64,000 bases of DNA from Flavobacterium piscis. Its GTDB lineage: Bacteria; Bacteroidota; Bacteroidia; Flavobacteriales; Flavobacteriaceae. The stretch spans positions 62,001 to 126,000 of the forward strand of contig NZ_LVEN01000042.1 of NCBI RefSeq assembly GCF_001686925.1, in the 5' to 3' direction. A program made the position numbers and the translations under genes. The notes under the pieces are model-generated. The model was not told the origin of the DNA, searched no databases, and saw nothing but the letters and a program-made list of their open reading frames with translations. Of this stretch, positions 1-9,151 are shown piece by piece. Each line of letters opens with the position of its first letter. The first letter of the stretch is position 1.

Positions 1-3000
1 AAATAAAAACTTCTGGTATATAAATAATGCAGATCTGAATAGGGATTGATCCAAATTAGCTTCTCTGTCTTTTTTAAGTTTTTAGTCTTGTTTTTATAAT
101 ACTCTAAGAATTTATTGTCCAGAAAAGGAACTCCGGTTTTGGCAATGGCATCAATTTTTGCAACATTATCTTCTGTTTTGTTTAATTTGGATAAATGACC
201 TAAACCTGCCAGAATATGACGGGTGATGTATTCATTTTCAGAACTTCCTTCAAACCAAGAAAATCCTCCTGATGAGTTTTGTTTTTGTTTTAATTTATCA
301 AAAGCAGCTTCTTGCGATGCCTTCATTTTTTCCAAATCAAATAAAAGAGCCAGATTCTTTTTCTTTTCTTCTTCGCTTTCCGCATCTTTTAGCCACGGAG
401 TTTCTGCCAGAATAATTGATTTTAGTTCTTCGTTTTCTTCTAATTTAGAATTCAGTTTTCCGTTTTTTCTCCAGTTTTCAAATACAGTTGCAATTTTCGG
501 ATTACTCGAAATGATTTCTGAGGCCAAAGCATTGGCATAAAAGCGAGCGAAAGTTTGTTCGGCACATTCATGTTCGTATTCCATCAAAAACGGCAAAGAC
601 TGAATTGCCATCCACGATGGATTTGATGTATATTCTAAAGTAAGCTGATGATTTTTTAAAGTCGCTGAATTGTTGTTTTTTAAATTCTCAAAAGTATATT
701 CTTTGGTAGAATTTTCACGAACCCAAATGGGGATACTTTCTGTAACCAACATATTATTGGTCAAAACCGGAAGTATGTTTTCTTCTCCATCCGAAAAATT
801 ACCGGATTTGGCCAGGATTTTATATTGCACACCTTGCAAACCTTCTGGAATTGAAATTGTCCAGGTTGCTGTTGTATTCCCAAAAGCACCAACCGTAAAG
901 TTTCTCACATTTTTTGCATTCAGCATTTTGGCATCTATGGGCTGCATTGTTGTCGCATCGAAAAACTGTAAAATAGCGATTCCTGTTTTTACCTGATCTG
1001 TTACATTTGAAATCTTAGCCGAGATTACAATCGTATCTTTTTCCCTAAAGAAGCGAGGGAAATTAGGTAAAAGCATTAATTCTTTTTGAGTTACAACACT
1101 TTTCTCTAAATAACCGGAAACAGCATCTTTATTATGTGCCAATAAACGAAGTTTCCAAGCCGTTAGAGCTTCCGGCGAAGTAAAATTGAAACTTACTTTT
1201 CCGTTGGCATCGGTTTTTAAATTAGGTAAAAAGAAAGCGGTTTCAGAAAGATTTTTTCTGGCTTTTACTTGGGTTAATGCTTCTAATGCTTTTTTGGTTG
1301 TAATGATTATGACGCCGTTTGCCGCTCTGCTTCCGTAAAGTGCTGTGGCTTTGTCTCCAGTTAAAAACTCGATGTCAAGAAGATCTTCAGGGTTTATTTT
1401 TTTGAAATTATCTTCAGAAGAAATTTCTCCATCAATTATATATAATGTTGATGAATTAATTATCATTGAGGTAAGACCATTCGTGATTTTTTTTCCAGGA
1501 ACAAATTGCACTTTATTGGTTTGATAGTAATATTCTGGATTGTTTAAAGTATCCCCAGTTTTCATATAGGCAGGTTTTACAAATCGTACCTGATCTACTT
1601 TTGGAGCTGGTGCTGAAGCAGATTCTGAAATAGTAATTGCTGCTGCTGCGCCAACAGGTTCATCAACAGTTAAAACAGCATCAGGATCTCCTTTAATAGT
1701 TTCACTGCCTACTTTTTTATCTTTAAGTTCGGTTATCGTGATGCCAAGTGAATCACCGTATCGGCTATTATTGAAGTCAAAACCAAACCAGTTTAATCGT
1801 GTTTCATCATTTTTTAATACAGTTAGAGGAAGAAATTCATTTAAATTTTCCAGAGATGAAGATGTTCGTTCAAAACCTAAACCAGATTTAAAATTAGGAG
1901 AATTGTAATGGTAATTGTTTATACTTAAGCTATTATTCCAGTCCTTTTTTGTAAACTGGTCTAAAGAGCTGTCGTACATAGAGGCTAATACTTCTGCTTC
2001 GGTTTTTGCATTGATTGATTTTAGTTTAAACGACCAGGTTTCCTTACTTCCGGGTTCGATTTTATTTCTAAAACTTTCTACAAGTAATTCAAGTTTAGAT
2101 TCCGGTGTTTTTAGTGCAACGTCTATTTGGTTATTAAAAATTTCGTTGTCGAAAATGCTTTGAAAACTTATGCCAACTGATTTTTCGAATTCTTTTTTTA
2201 AAGGAACTTTTATTGTTACTTCATGGTTTTGTAAATGATACGTATTTTCAAAATAGGTTTGATTACCATAATTTCCGTTGGTAGTGATATAAAGATCCGG
2301 AATGACAGAAGAAAGTTTAATTGTTACAAAACCATCTTTTTTTGGATCCGTATTAATTTGCTCTGCTGTAAATAATTTACTTGGATTAAATTTGTCTTTG
2401 CTTTGTTTTATTTCGAAAGTCGATACAGATTCTATGGGATTATTGAAGGTGTCTTTTGCTGAAAACACAATTTTATAAATTCCGGATTTATAATCTGAAA
2501 TAAAATCCAAGACTATTTTTTTGTCTTTTTCGGTGTCTACTTTTTTCGAAAACAATAAAACTTCATTTGCTTTATCTGTTTTAATTTCTACCATTTCATA
2601 AGGAAACAATCTTTCAAAATCTGACGCTGAGATATTCTCGATTTCTGGTTTTTGCCACAAGTTTTCTTTAAATTTATAAGAAAACGGACTAACGAAATAC
2701 AATTTAATTTCGCCTTTGGCTGCTAAAAATTCTCCGTTTAAATTGGTACTTGTAAGCGTGATTTCGTTTTTGTTTTTAGTTTCAATACTACCCGGAATAC
2801 TGGCATTGATGACCAAATCATGATAACCCACTTTTACAGTGGTTTCTGAGGTATGTGTTTCGCCATTAATATCAGTGACATCGGCAATTACACTGTAGCT
2901 AAAAACAGGCAATTGTTCTTTGATTGCATTTTTTGAAGGTTCGGCAATAAATTCAATTACAAATTTACCAGAAGCATCTGTTTTGGTTTCGCCCGTTGCT

Positions 3001-5327
3001 ATAATTTCGTTTTGTTCGTTCCCCCAATAATCACTATAATTCCTAACATAACGTGTAAATCGAGTTACTTTGTAAGTTACTTTTGCATCAGAAATGTTGC
3101 TTCCGGCAAATGCTTTTGCAGTTCCGTTTACTTTAATCGATTGATTGACCTGAAAACTTTCTTTTTTAGGATCAAAATCTACTTTAAATTTTGGACGTTT
3201 GTATTCTTCGACCCTAAAATAAATTTGAGAGTTTTCAAGTCTTACGGTTTTCCAAAATGATGCATTTGGTTTGTTTTTAAACGAAATATCTCCTTTTTCA
3301 TAATTATCAGGTTGCGTTGCATAAATATTAAAATTACCTGTAAGTCCGCTTTTAGGCAAAGTGAATTCTCCTGAAAAAGAACCAAATTCATTGGTAATAA
3401 CTTCTAGTTCTTTAAACGTTTGATAATTAGTATCTCTTACGAAAATTTTAAAAGTGGTATTGGCAACAATACTGGTTTTGTTTTTTTGTTTTTTAATGGC
3501 AATTCCTTTATAGTAAACCGTTTGTCCCGGACGATAAATTGCCCTGTCCAGATAAAACTCAACTTTTCCTGTTAAAGAATTGTTTTCTGTTTGATTGTAT
3601 TGCTGCGTATATCTAAGATAATTTTTCTCGGGTAAAATAGTGTCGTTTGCCAATGAAAATTCTATATGCTCATTGTAATCGTAGTTATTTGCTCCAATAT
3701 AAGAAGCTAGTCCGTTTGAATCTGTTTTAAGAGTATAACGCTTAGATTTTATGGTTACATTTTCAAGAGGTTTTCCTGTTTTTCTGTCCAGCACCTGAAA
3801 ATTTTCTTTGTTGATTTCCTGCGAGGCCAGAATACTTAAATTTGAAACGGTAATGGTTTGATAAGAAAATGGTTTCTCTTTTTTTGCATCAGAATCACTT
3901 TCAAAATAAACTAAATACGTTCCTGTTTCCAGTTGTGGTAAAACAACTTCTGTAGTATATTCAAAATAATCCTTTTTATTTTGAAGCTGATAGTCTTTAG
4001 AAGCTATTTTAATTTGATTTTTTGTAATGGCTGCAGCTAAACTATCTTCTTCAGAATATGAATCTAAAAATTTCCTGAGTTTTTTTTGATCTATTTTGTA
4101 GAATGATATTCTTAAATGGTCAAGATTTTTATAAGTGATAAAAGCTCTGGTATTCTCCTTATTATAAATGAACTTTTGAAGCCTTGCAGTTAATGATTTA
4201 GAAATAACATATTGTTTTTGCCCCAAAGCAGTCTGAGCTGCATTGGTTTCATTATTCATTTTTATTATCTCGTCGTATATTTTGACCGCTTCGATATTAT
4301 AATCAGGATGTAATTCTTTCGATGCCTGGCTAAGGAGAATTTCTGCTTTTTTTAATAGAATTTTCTGAGTAAGAATGGGATCATTCGAACGTTGTTGAAA
4401 TTCATTTAAAAATATTTTCAAATCTTCATTGGGCTGTGGCATAAATTCACTACAAAAAATAATGCGGTCAAATTGGTTTTCTAATGATGGATTGCCAGAT
4501 TCGAGTTTTTGATATAAAGACAGCACTTTTTTGAAATTTTCTTCTTTTATAAAATTGAGATCAAGCGCTAAAAAGGCTTCTGAATTTCCTAAAAGTTCAT
4601 TTTTATAAGCTGGAATTTGGCTGTTATCAATTTTCCATCGCTCAATTTTTTCAGTGAAAAACGCGATATTTTCTTTTAGTAAATAATCATATAAGTTTTC
4701 ATTTTTTAGCTTTTCTAAAGTCAGAAAACTAAAAATAGCCTGATACTTTTTTAAAGATGTTTTTTTAAGGATTGATTCATTTTCCAGTGTTTTTTCATAA
4801 AGTGCTAGTACTTCTTTTTCAGATGTAAAATCAATGCTTGCTTTATCATCTTCCAGTATATCAACAACGGCTGTGGTGTCTATGGCTACAGCAATAGTAT
4901 CTACAGTAAAAATAGCAGAATCTATCATTGCAGCAGCTTCATCTACAACCGCCGCAGCACTGTCTACAACTGCATAAGCTTCGTCATAATTAGAGTACCT
5001 ATTTAAACATTTTGCATAAATTAAATTCAAAATTGCTTTTGATGGTATCGAAACCCGGTTAATATCTGTTTTAAGATGATCTAAGATTTTAGTTTTTGCG
5101 TTTTCGTCAACTACCTGCAAATATTTCGATTGATAAAAAAAACATTTTATCATTTGTACTTCGTCTTTTGCTGAAACTGCTTTTTTGTAAATTTTGTCAA
5201 CGATTTCATTTGCTGATTTTATTTTACCTTCATTTTCATAAGCGGCAACTTTAGCCCAGTTTTTGTCGTTTTTTTGAGCAAATAAAGCAGTAGTAAACAA
5301 TAAGAAAACAAATAATATATTTTTCAT
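1..5327 (-). CDS. Alpha-2-macroglobulin family protein with internal plug segment (3' end outside window)
   Basis: The frame is open from an ATG at 5327 to the window edge, about 1775 codons without a stop. The N-terminus MKNILFVFLLFTTALFAQ is a Sec signal peptide without a lipobox cysteine. Residues about 113-156 are a low-complexity Ala/Val/Asp stretch. An MG2-like region (YRPGQTVYYKG) lies near residue 590, a bait-region-domain-like part near 1000-1130, and the A2M domain near 1355-1400. CAEQ at residues 1588-1591 (bases 555-566) matches the CxEQ thioester motif, so this is a thioester-bearing member. Between the bait-region part and the A2M domain (residues about 1285-1350) sits a segment with TonB-receptor plug hallmarks (IIDGE, INPEDLLDIEFLTG, ATALYGSRAANGVIIITTK). 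Family knowledge suggests protease trapping at the cell surface or in the periplasm. The role of the plug segment is unknown. Confidence 0.9.
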   Translation of the reverse strand, partial: MKNILFVFLLFTTALFAQKNDKNWAKVAAYENEGKIKSANEIVDKIYKKAVSAKDEVQMIKCFFYQSKYLQVVDENAKTKILDHLKTDINRVSIPSKAILNLIYAKCLNRYSNYDEAYAVVDSAAAVVDEAAAMIDSAIFTVDTIAVAIDTTAVVDILEDDKASIDFTSEKEVLALYEKTLENESILKKTSLKKYQAIFSFLTLEKLKNENLYDYLLKENIAFFTEKIERWKIDNSQIPAYKNELLGNSEAFLALDLNFIKEENFKKVLSLYQKLESGNPSLENQFDRIIFCSEFMPQPNEDLKIFLNEFQQRSNDPILTQKILLKKAEILLSQASKELHPDYNIEAVKIYDEIIKMNNETNAAQTALGQKQYVISKSLTARLQKFIYNKENTRAFITYKNLDHLRISFYKIDQKKLRKFLDSYSEEDSLAAAITKNQIKIASKDYQLQNKKDYFEYTTEVVLPQLETGTYLVYFESDSDAKKEKPFSYQTITVSNLSILASQEINKENFQVLDRKTGKPLENVTIKSKRYTLKTDSNGLASYIGANNYDYNEHIEFSLANDTILPEKNYLRYTQQYNQTENNSLTGKVEFYLDRAIYRPGQTVYYKGIAIKKQKNKTSIVANTTFKIFVRDTNYQTFKELEVITNEFGSFSGEFTLPKSGLTGNFNIYATQPDNYEKGDISFKNKPNASFWKTVRLENSQIYFRVEEYKRPKFKVDFDPKKESFQVNQSIKVNGTAKAFAGSNISDAKVTYKVTRFTRYVRNYSDYWGNEQNEIIATGETKTDASGKFVIEFIAEPSKNAIKEQLPVFSYSVIADVTDINGETHTSETTVKVGYHDLVINASIPGSIETKNKNEITLTSTNLNGEFLAAKGEIKLYFVSPFSYKFKENLWQKPEIENISASDFERLFPYEMVEIKTDKANEVLLFSKKVDTEKDKKIVLDFISDYKSGIYKIVFSAKDTFNNPIESVSTFEIKQSKDKFNPSKLFTAEQINTDPKKDGFVTIKLSSVIPDLYITTNGNYGNQTYFENTYHLQNHEVTIKVPLKKEFEKSVGISFQSIFDNEIFNNQIDVALKTPESKLELLVESFRNKIEPGSKETWSFKLKSINAKTEAEVLASMYDSSLDQFTKKDWNNSLSINNYHYNSPNFKSGLGFERTSSSLENLNEFLPLTVLKNDETRLNWFGFDFNNSRYGDSLGITITELKDKKVGSETIKGDPDAVLTVDEPVGAAAAITISESASAPAPKVDQVRFVKPAYMKTGDTLNNPEYYYQTNKVQFVPGKKITNGLTSMIINSSTLYIIDGEISSEDNFKKINPEDLLDIEFLTGDKATALYGSRAANGVIIITTKKALEALTQVKARKNLSETAFFLPNLKTDANGKVSFNFTSPEALTAWKLRLLAHNKDAVSGYLEKSVVTQKELMLLPNFPRFFREKDTIVISAKISNVTDQVKTGIAILQFFDATTMQPIDAKMLNAKNVRNFTVGAFGNTTATWTISIPEGLQGVQYKILAKSGNFSDGEENILPVLTNNMLVTESIPIWVRENSTKEYTFENLKNNNSATLKNHQLTLEYTSNPSWMAIQSLPFLMEYEHECAEQTFARFYANALASEIISSNPKIATVFENWRKNGKLNSKLEENEELKSIILAETPWLKDAESEEEKKKNLALLFDLEKMKASQEAAFDKLKQKQNSSGGFSWFEGSSENEYITRHILAGLGHLSKLNKTEDNVAKIDAIAKTGVPFLDNKFLEYYKNKTKNLKKTEKLIWINPYSDLHYLYTRSFY
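1275..1480 (-). other. TonB-receptor plug-like segment inside the A2M gene
   Basis: The stretch reads TLYIIDGEISSEDNF, then INPEDLLDIEFLTG and ATALYGSRAANGVIIITTK. It can be laid residue by residue over the plug of the SusC-like protein at 22284-25499 (WVIDGVP, INQEDIESINILKG, ATALYGSRAANGVVMVTTK). No beta-barrel follows; an A2M domain does. It is in frame with the rest of the gene. Confidence 0.8.
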
Positions 5328-5460
5328 AAATCGGTTTTTAGTATATAGAGCGCGGTTTTGTATAAAAGGTTGGGAAAACTATTGAAAATAAATTTCGTAC
5401 AAATTACTAATTTATCTTCAAAACCAAATGTTGCGTTTTATATTTCCCTATTTTTGAAAG

Positions 5461-6147
5461 ATGAAAAAGCTAATCCTCTTTTTTTTATTTGTGCCAATAT
5501 GTATTTGGTCGCAATCTAATTTTGAAAAAGCAGAAAAGCTATATCATGCCAAAAAGTATGATGAAGCGCGGGTTGTTTTTGAAGAGGTTTTAAAAAGCAA
5601 ACCTTCGGATATAAAAACAATTGAGTATTTGGGAGAAATTACAGCGCATCAAAAAGCATGGATAAAAGGAGCTGAATATTTCAAAAAACTGAAAGAATTA
5701 AAACCTGCAGAAGCAGATTATTTCTATAAATACGGAGGCTGTCTGGCAATGCGGGCTATGGAAGTCAACAGATTGAAAGCTTTGGGAATGGTGAGTGAAA
5801 TGAAAGAATCATTTGAAAAAGCTATTGTTTTAGATCCTAAACACCTTCCGGCCAGATGGGCATTAATCGAAATATATTTGCAATTGCCGGGCATTTTTGG
5901 CGGAAGCGAATCTAAGGCAATTTTATACTCCAATCAGCTGGCGCAATTATCGCCCGTTGATGGTTATTTATCAAAAGGAAGAATAGATGTGTATTTTAAG
6001 AGATATACAGCAGCCGAAAAAAACTTTATAAAGGCTCATGAAATTGGCAAATCAAAAACTACGTTTCAAAAATTATATAATTTATATTTGAATAATCTAA
6101 AAGACACTAAAAAAGCAAAGGAATTAAAACAGAAATTTGAAGCTTAA
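5461..6147 (+). CDS. Secreted TPR-repeat protein
   Basis: This is a 228-residue protein with signal peptide MKKLILFFLFVPICIWSQ. Several tetratricopeptide-like helical pairs follow (NFEKAEKLYHAKKYDEA, then AEYFKKLKELKPAEADYFYKYG and FEKAIVLDPKHLPARWALIE). TPR proteins are scaffolds; no enzymatic motif is seen and the partner is unknown. The gene is divergent from the A2M gene, sharing a 133-bp intergenic region, and lies 58 bp upstream of mpl. A TATTTTTG element at 5449-5456 would give an almost leaderless transcript, so its role as promoter is doubtful. Confidence 0.8.
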   Translation: MKKLILFFLFVPICIWSQSNFEKAEKLYHAKKYDEARVVFEEVLKSKPSDIKTIEYLGEITAHQKAWIKGAEYFKKLKELKPAEADYFYKYGGCLAMRAMEVNRLKALGMVSEMKESFEKAIVLDPKHLPARWALIEIYLQLPGIFGGSESKAILYSNQLAQLSPVDGYLSKGRIDVYFKRYTAAEKNFIKAHEIGKSKTTFQKLYNLYLNNLKDTKKAKELKQKFEA

Positions 6148-6157
6148 TGTCAAAATT

Positions 6158-6203
6158 AAATTCCATTTAATTGGAATTTGGAATTTTAAAAAAATTGGAA
6201 TTT
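6158..6203. repeat. Short TTGGAATTT direct and inverted repeats before mpl
   Basis: AAATTCCA at 6158-6165 is the inverse of TGGAATTT at 6172-6179, giving a small AT-rich hairpin. GGAATTT occurs again at 6180-6186 and TTGGAATTT at 6195-6203. It may be a weak terminator after the TPR gene or simple slippage; nothing stronger can be said. Confidence 0.35.
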
Positions 6204-6205
6204 AA

Positions 6206-7561
6206 ATGAGAACACATTTCATCGCAATAGGCGGGAGCGCTATGCACAACTTAGCATTAGCATTACATAACAAAGGATATAAAGTTACGGGCAGCGACGA
6301 TGCTATTTTTGAACCATCAAAATCAAGATTAGAAAAAAAAGGAATTCTGCCTGCAGAAATGGGTTGGTTTCCTGAAAAAATCACTGCCGATATTGATGCT
6401 ATAATTTTAGGAATGCATGCGAAAGCCGATAATCCTGAATTGCTAAAAGCACAGGAATTAGGTTTGAAAATATATTCGTATCCTGAATTTTTGTACGAAC
6501 AGTCTAAAAATAAAACACGTGTTGTAATTGGAGGTTCTCACGGAAAAACAACCATTACTTCGATGATTTTGCACGTAATGCATTATCATAATATCGAAGT
6601 TGATTACATGGTAGGGGCACAGCTTGAAGGTTTTGATACCATGGTGCATCTTACAGAAGAAAATGATTTTATGGTTCTGGAAGGTGATGAATACTTATCT
6701 TCGCCTATAGACAGACGTCCGAAATTTCACTTGTATCAACCAAATATTGCTTTGATTTCAGGAATTGCCTGGGATCATATCAATGTTTTTCCAACGTATG
6801 AAAATTATGTTGAGCAATTTGAAATTTTTATTGCTAAAATTACAAATGGCGGGATTTTGGTTTATAATGAAGATGATGCTGAAGTAAAAAGAGTAGCAGA
6901 GGCGGCCACAAATCCAATTCGTAAACTGGCTTATTCTACTCCAAAATATAGCGTAAATGATGGCGTAACTTTATTAGAAACTCCTGAAGGCGATATGCCA
7001 ATTGAAGTTTTTGGAGCGCACAATTTAAATAACCTGGCTGGTGCCAAATGGATCTGCCAAAACATGGGCGTAGACGAAGCCGACTTTTACGAAGCAATTG
7101 CAAGTTTTAAAGGTGCATCAAAACGTTTAGAAAAAATTGCCGAAGGAAAAGGAAAAGTGGCCTATAAAGATTTTGCTCACTCTCCAAGTAAAGTGGCTGC
7201 AACTACAAAAGCAGTAAAAGAACAATACCCAAACAGAACTTTGGTAGCTTGTCTGGAATTGCATACCTACAGTAGTTTAAATGCTGAATTTTTGAAAGAA
7301 TATGAAGGAGCTTTAGAATATGCAGATGTTGCTGTAGTTTTCTATTCTCCGGATGCTGTAAAAATTAAACAGCTTGAAGAAGTAACTTATGAGCAAATTG
7401 CAACTGCTTTTAATCGTAAAGATTTAATTATTTATACTAATCCGGCTGAGTTCAAAGAATATTTGTTTCATTTAAATCTTGATAATTCGGCTTTGTTATT
7501 GATGAGTTCAGGAAATTACGGAGGATTAAACTTTGATGAAGTAAAAGGCTTAATTGAGTAG
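6206..7561 (+). CDS. mpl: UDP-N-acetylmuramate:L-Ala-gamma-D-Glu-mDAP ligase (murein peptide recycling)
   Basis: The 451-residue product is a Mur-ligase family member. It has an N-terminal Rossmann region (HFIAIGGSAMHNLALAL), the ATP-binding loop GGSHGKTTITS near residue 110, a central domain with EGDEYLSSPID, and a C-terminal domain with KDFAHSPSKV. The opening IAIGGSAMHNLA and the length fit Mpl better than MurC. Mpl joins the recycled tripeptide to UDP-MurNAc in the cytoplasm. The ATG is preceded by an A/T-rich stretch without a Shine-Dalgarno sequence, as elsewhere in the window. Confidence 0.92.
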   Translation: MRTHFIAIGGSAMHNLALALHNKGYKVTGSDDAIFEPSKSRLEKKGILPAEMGWFPEKITADIDAIILGMHAKADNPELLKAQELGLKIYSYPEFLYEQSKNKTRVVIGGSHGKTTITSMILHVMHYHNIEVDYMVGAQLEGFDTMVHLTEENDFMVLEGDEYLSSPIDRRPKFHLYQPNIALISGIAWDHINVFPTYENYVEQFEIFIAKITNGGILVYNEDDAEVKRVAEAATNPIRKLAYSTPKYSVNDGVTLLETPEGDMPIEVFGAHNLNNLAGAKWICQNMGVDEADFYEAIASFKGASKRLEKIAEGKGKVAYKDFAHSPSKVAATTKAVKEQYPNRTLVACLELHTYSSLNAEFLKEYEGALEYADVAVVFYSPDAVKIKQLEEVTYEQIATAFNRKDLIIYTNPAEFKEYLFHLNLDNSALLLMSSGNYGGLNFDEVKGLIE

Positions 7562-7572
7562 TTTTATTTGCA

Positions 7573-7717
7573 ATGAACAGAAGAGTTGCTAAGTTAAAAA
7601 GAAAATAAACGACAGCTAAAAAATGAAATAAAACGCAATGATAAAAAACTGTATAAGTTATTTGTTGGTTTTTTAATTTTTGGAATTTTAAACTGGCTTT
7701 TCTGGTATAATCAATAT
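7573..7717 (+). other. Displaced N-terminus of the next gene (apparent +1 frameshift)
   Basis: An ATG at 7573, 12 bp after the mpl stop codon, opens a short frame MNRRVAKLKRK that stops at 7606-7608. The frame of the downstream gene is open from 7598 and reads ENKRQLKNEIKRNDKKLYK, then a hydrophobic helix (LFVGFLIFGILNWLFWY), with no ATG, GTG or TTG before 7718. Removing one A from the run of five at 7596-7600 would join the two frames into one basic N-terminus plus a first membrane helix. This may be a sequencing error, a real mutation or slippage. Confidence 0.6.
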
Positions 7718-8230
7718 TTGAATAAGGGAATTCTTGGTGATATAATATTTGTTTATCTGCCCATTTTACTGGGAATGATTTTCTTTTCTTTTAAGTTCAA
7801 TTCTTTTGTTAAATATTATTCAGATACAACTTCAGTCCTTGATAAAATTGGCTGTTTTTTACTTTTGTCTTTGATGGGAGTAATGATTTCTTTTCTTAGT
7901 TTTGGAACTGTGTCTGATATTATTTATAAGTCTTTAATGGATTATTCTATAAAGGATAAGCCAACAGAAATGCAATCTTATACGATCAAAAGATTCATTT
8001 ACGGTTCGGGAGGAAGAAATAGTATCAAAAGGTTTTCAAGGATTGAGTATTACGATTCAGGAGAGCATGAAGGAAATTTTAGTCTTAGTAAATTTGATGG
8101 TGATGATTCAGATGTTATTAGAGAATTAAGAAATCTGGACAACAACCAAATCAAAAAGAAGAAATTAGTTTTGTACACCAAAGAAGGTTTTTGGGGTATA
8201 AAAAAGATTATAAATTATAAGATTAATTAA
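7718..8230 (+). CDS. Hypothetical membrane protein (probably longer at the N-terminus)
   Basis: The first start in this frame is TTG at 7718, giving 170 residues, but the frame is open from 7598 and encodes a likely further membrane helix. Visible helices include IIFVYLPILLGMIFFSF and IGCFLLLSLMGVMISFLSF. The soluble C-terminal part contains YTIKRFIYGSGGRNSIKRF and a basic end. I do not recognise a family. It follows mpl closely and ends at a clear terminator, so it may be co-transcribed with mpl. Confidence 0.6.
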   Translation: MNKGILGDIIFVYLPILLGMIFFSFKFNSFVKYYSDTTSVLDKIGCFLLLSLMGVMISFLSFGTVSDIIYKSLMDYSIKDKPTEMQSYTIKRFIYGSGGRNSIKRFSRIEYYDSGEHEGNFSLSKFDGDDSDVIRELRNLDNNQIKKKKLVLYTKEGFWGIKKIINYKIN

Positions 8231-8237
8231 TAGGTCT

Positions 8238-8274
8238 AAAATGCCAATTACAATTAGTAGTTGGCATTTTTTTT
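8238..8274 (+). terminator. Intrinsic terminator
   Basis: A perfect 10-bp stem AAAATGCCAA / TTGGCATTTT (8238-8247 and 8261-8270) with a 13-nt loop runs into a T tract. It lies 8 bp after the stop of the membrane-protein gene and faces the convergent DUF1287 gene. Confidence 0.8.
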
Positions 8275-8318
8275 CTTAATTTAATTTGGCATTTTTCTAT
8301 TGCCATTTTATTTAATCT

Positions 8319-8945
8319 TTATTCCCAATACCTATAATGTCCTACAATTTTATATTCAAATAAACAATCCTGCAGTACTTGTCCGTTACCAACATTGTGT
8401 ACAATCAGGTTTCTTTTTCCGTCACTTGATTTTTTGCTGGTTACGATTCCAATATGTGGCAATTTGTTATTAATAAGCCAGGTTACAATTTCTCCGGTTT
8501 TATAATCTTTTGGATCTTGTGTTACGGAAAGTTTTTTTCCGTTTCTTTCAAAAAAAATTTCCAGATTAGGAACTCTTCTATGATCAATATTAGTATCTGT
8601 TTTAGTCATTCCCCATTTTTCTAGATTAGGATATTTAGAAAAATTTTCGATCATATCTTCATGAACTTCTTTTTGCAAATCGATGCCTAATTTTCGATAG
8701 GAACGAATAATAACATCTGTACAAACGCCCTTATTTTTAGGAACATCTCCGTTAGGATATTCGATAGAGAAATAAGCAGGATCATAATCTATTGATGGGT
8801 CAATTATAGAGATCGCTGCATTAGATAATTTCTCAGCGAAGTTTTTTGCTGCTGTTGGCGTAGTTTGAGAGAAAGTATTGCTTTTTTCTTTTTGATTACA
8901 TGAAATGAATAAAAAGATGATGAGTAAGGTATATGGAAATTTCAT
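8319..8945 (-). CDS. DUF1287 lipoprotein, papain/NlpC-like fold predicted
   Basis: The frame is open up to 9017, but ATG at 8945 gives MKFPYTLLIIFLFISC, a lipoprotein signal with lipobox FISC, so that start is chosen (208 residues). The mature part has the DUF1287 pattern: KGVCTDVIIRSYRKLGID with the putative nucleophile Cys, TGEIVTWLI, HIGIVTS with a candidate His, and LIVHNVGNG. DUF1287 proteins resemble NlpC/P60-type cysteine amidases, which suggests cell-envelope work, but the substrate is unknown. It is convergent with the preceding gene and a single-gene unit as far as can be seen. Confidence 0.82.
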   Translation of the reverse strand: MKFPYTLLIIFLFISCNQKEKSNTFSQTTPTAAKNFAEKLSNAAISIIDPSIDYDPAYFSIEYPNGDVPKNKGVCTDVIIRSYRKLGIDLQKEVHEDMIENFSKYPNLEKWGMTKTDTNIDHRRVPNLEIFFERNGKKLSVTQDPKDYKTGEIVTWLINNKLPHIGIVTSKKSSDGKRNLIVHNVGNGQVLQDCLFEYKIVGHYRYWE

Positions 8946-9151
8946 TGCGAATTTGGCAGAAGTTTGGTTAAGAGTCTTTTGGCATTTAAAGTTAATTAAT
9001 TTGAAAATAGTAATCACTTTTTATGACTGATTTTTCTTATTTTTAAATATATTCGCTTTTTGGATTAAAAGTAAAATGAATTCAAAAATAAAGATTGTCA
9101 GCAGAAAAAGAGTGCAAACTCTAATTTATATATGATTAATAATATACAATA

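Noticed and set aside
223..4261. Several plus-strand frames of 80-110 codons opposite the A2M gene
   Set aside because: They lie fully inside the long minus-strand frame with its clear family motifs, have low-complexity Phe/Ser-rich products and no start signals.
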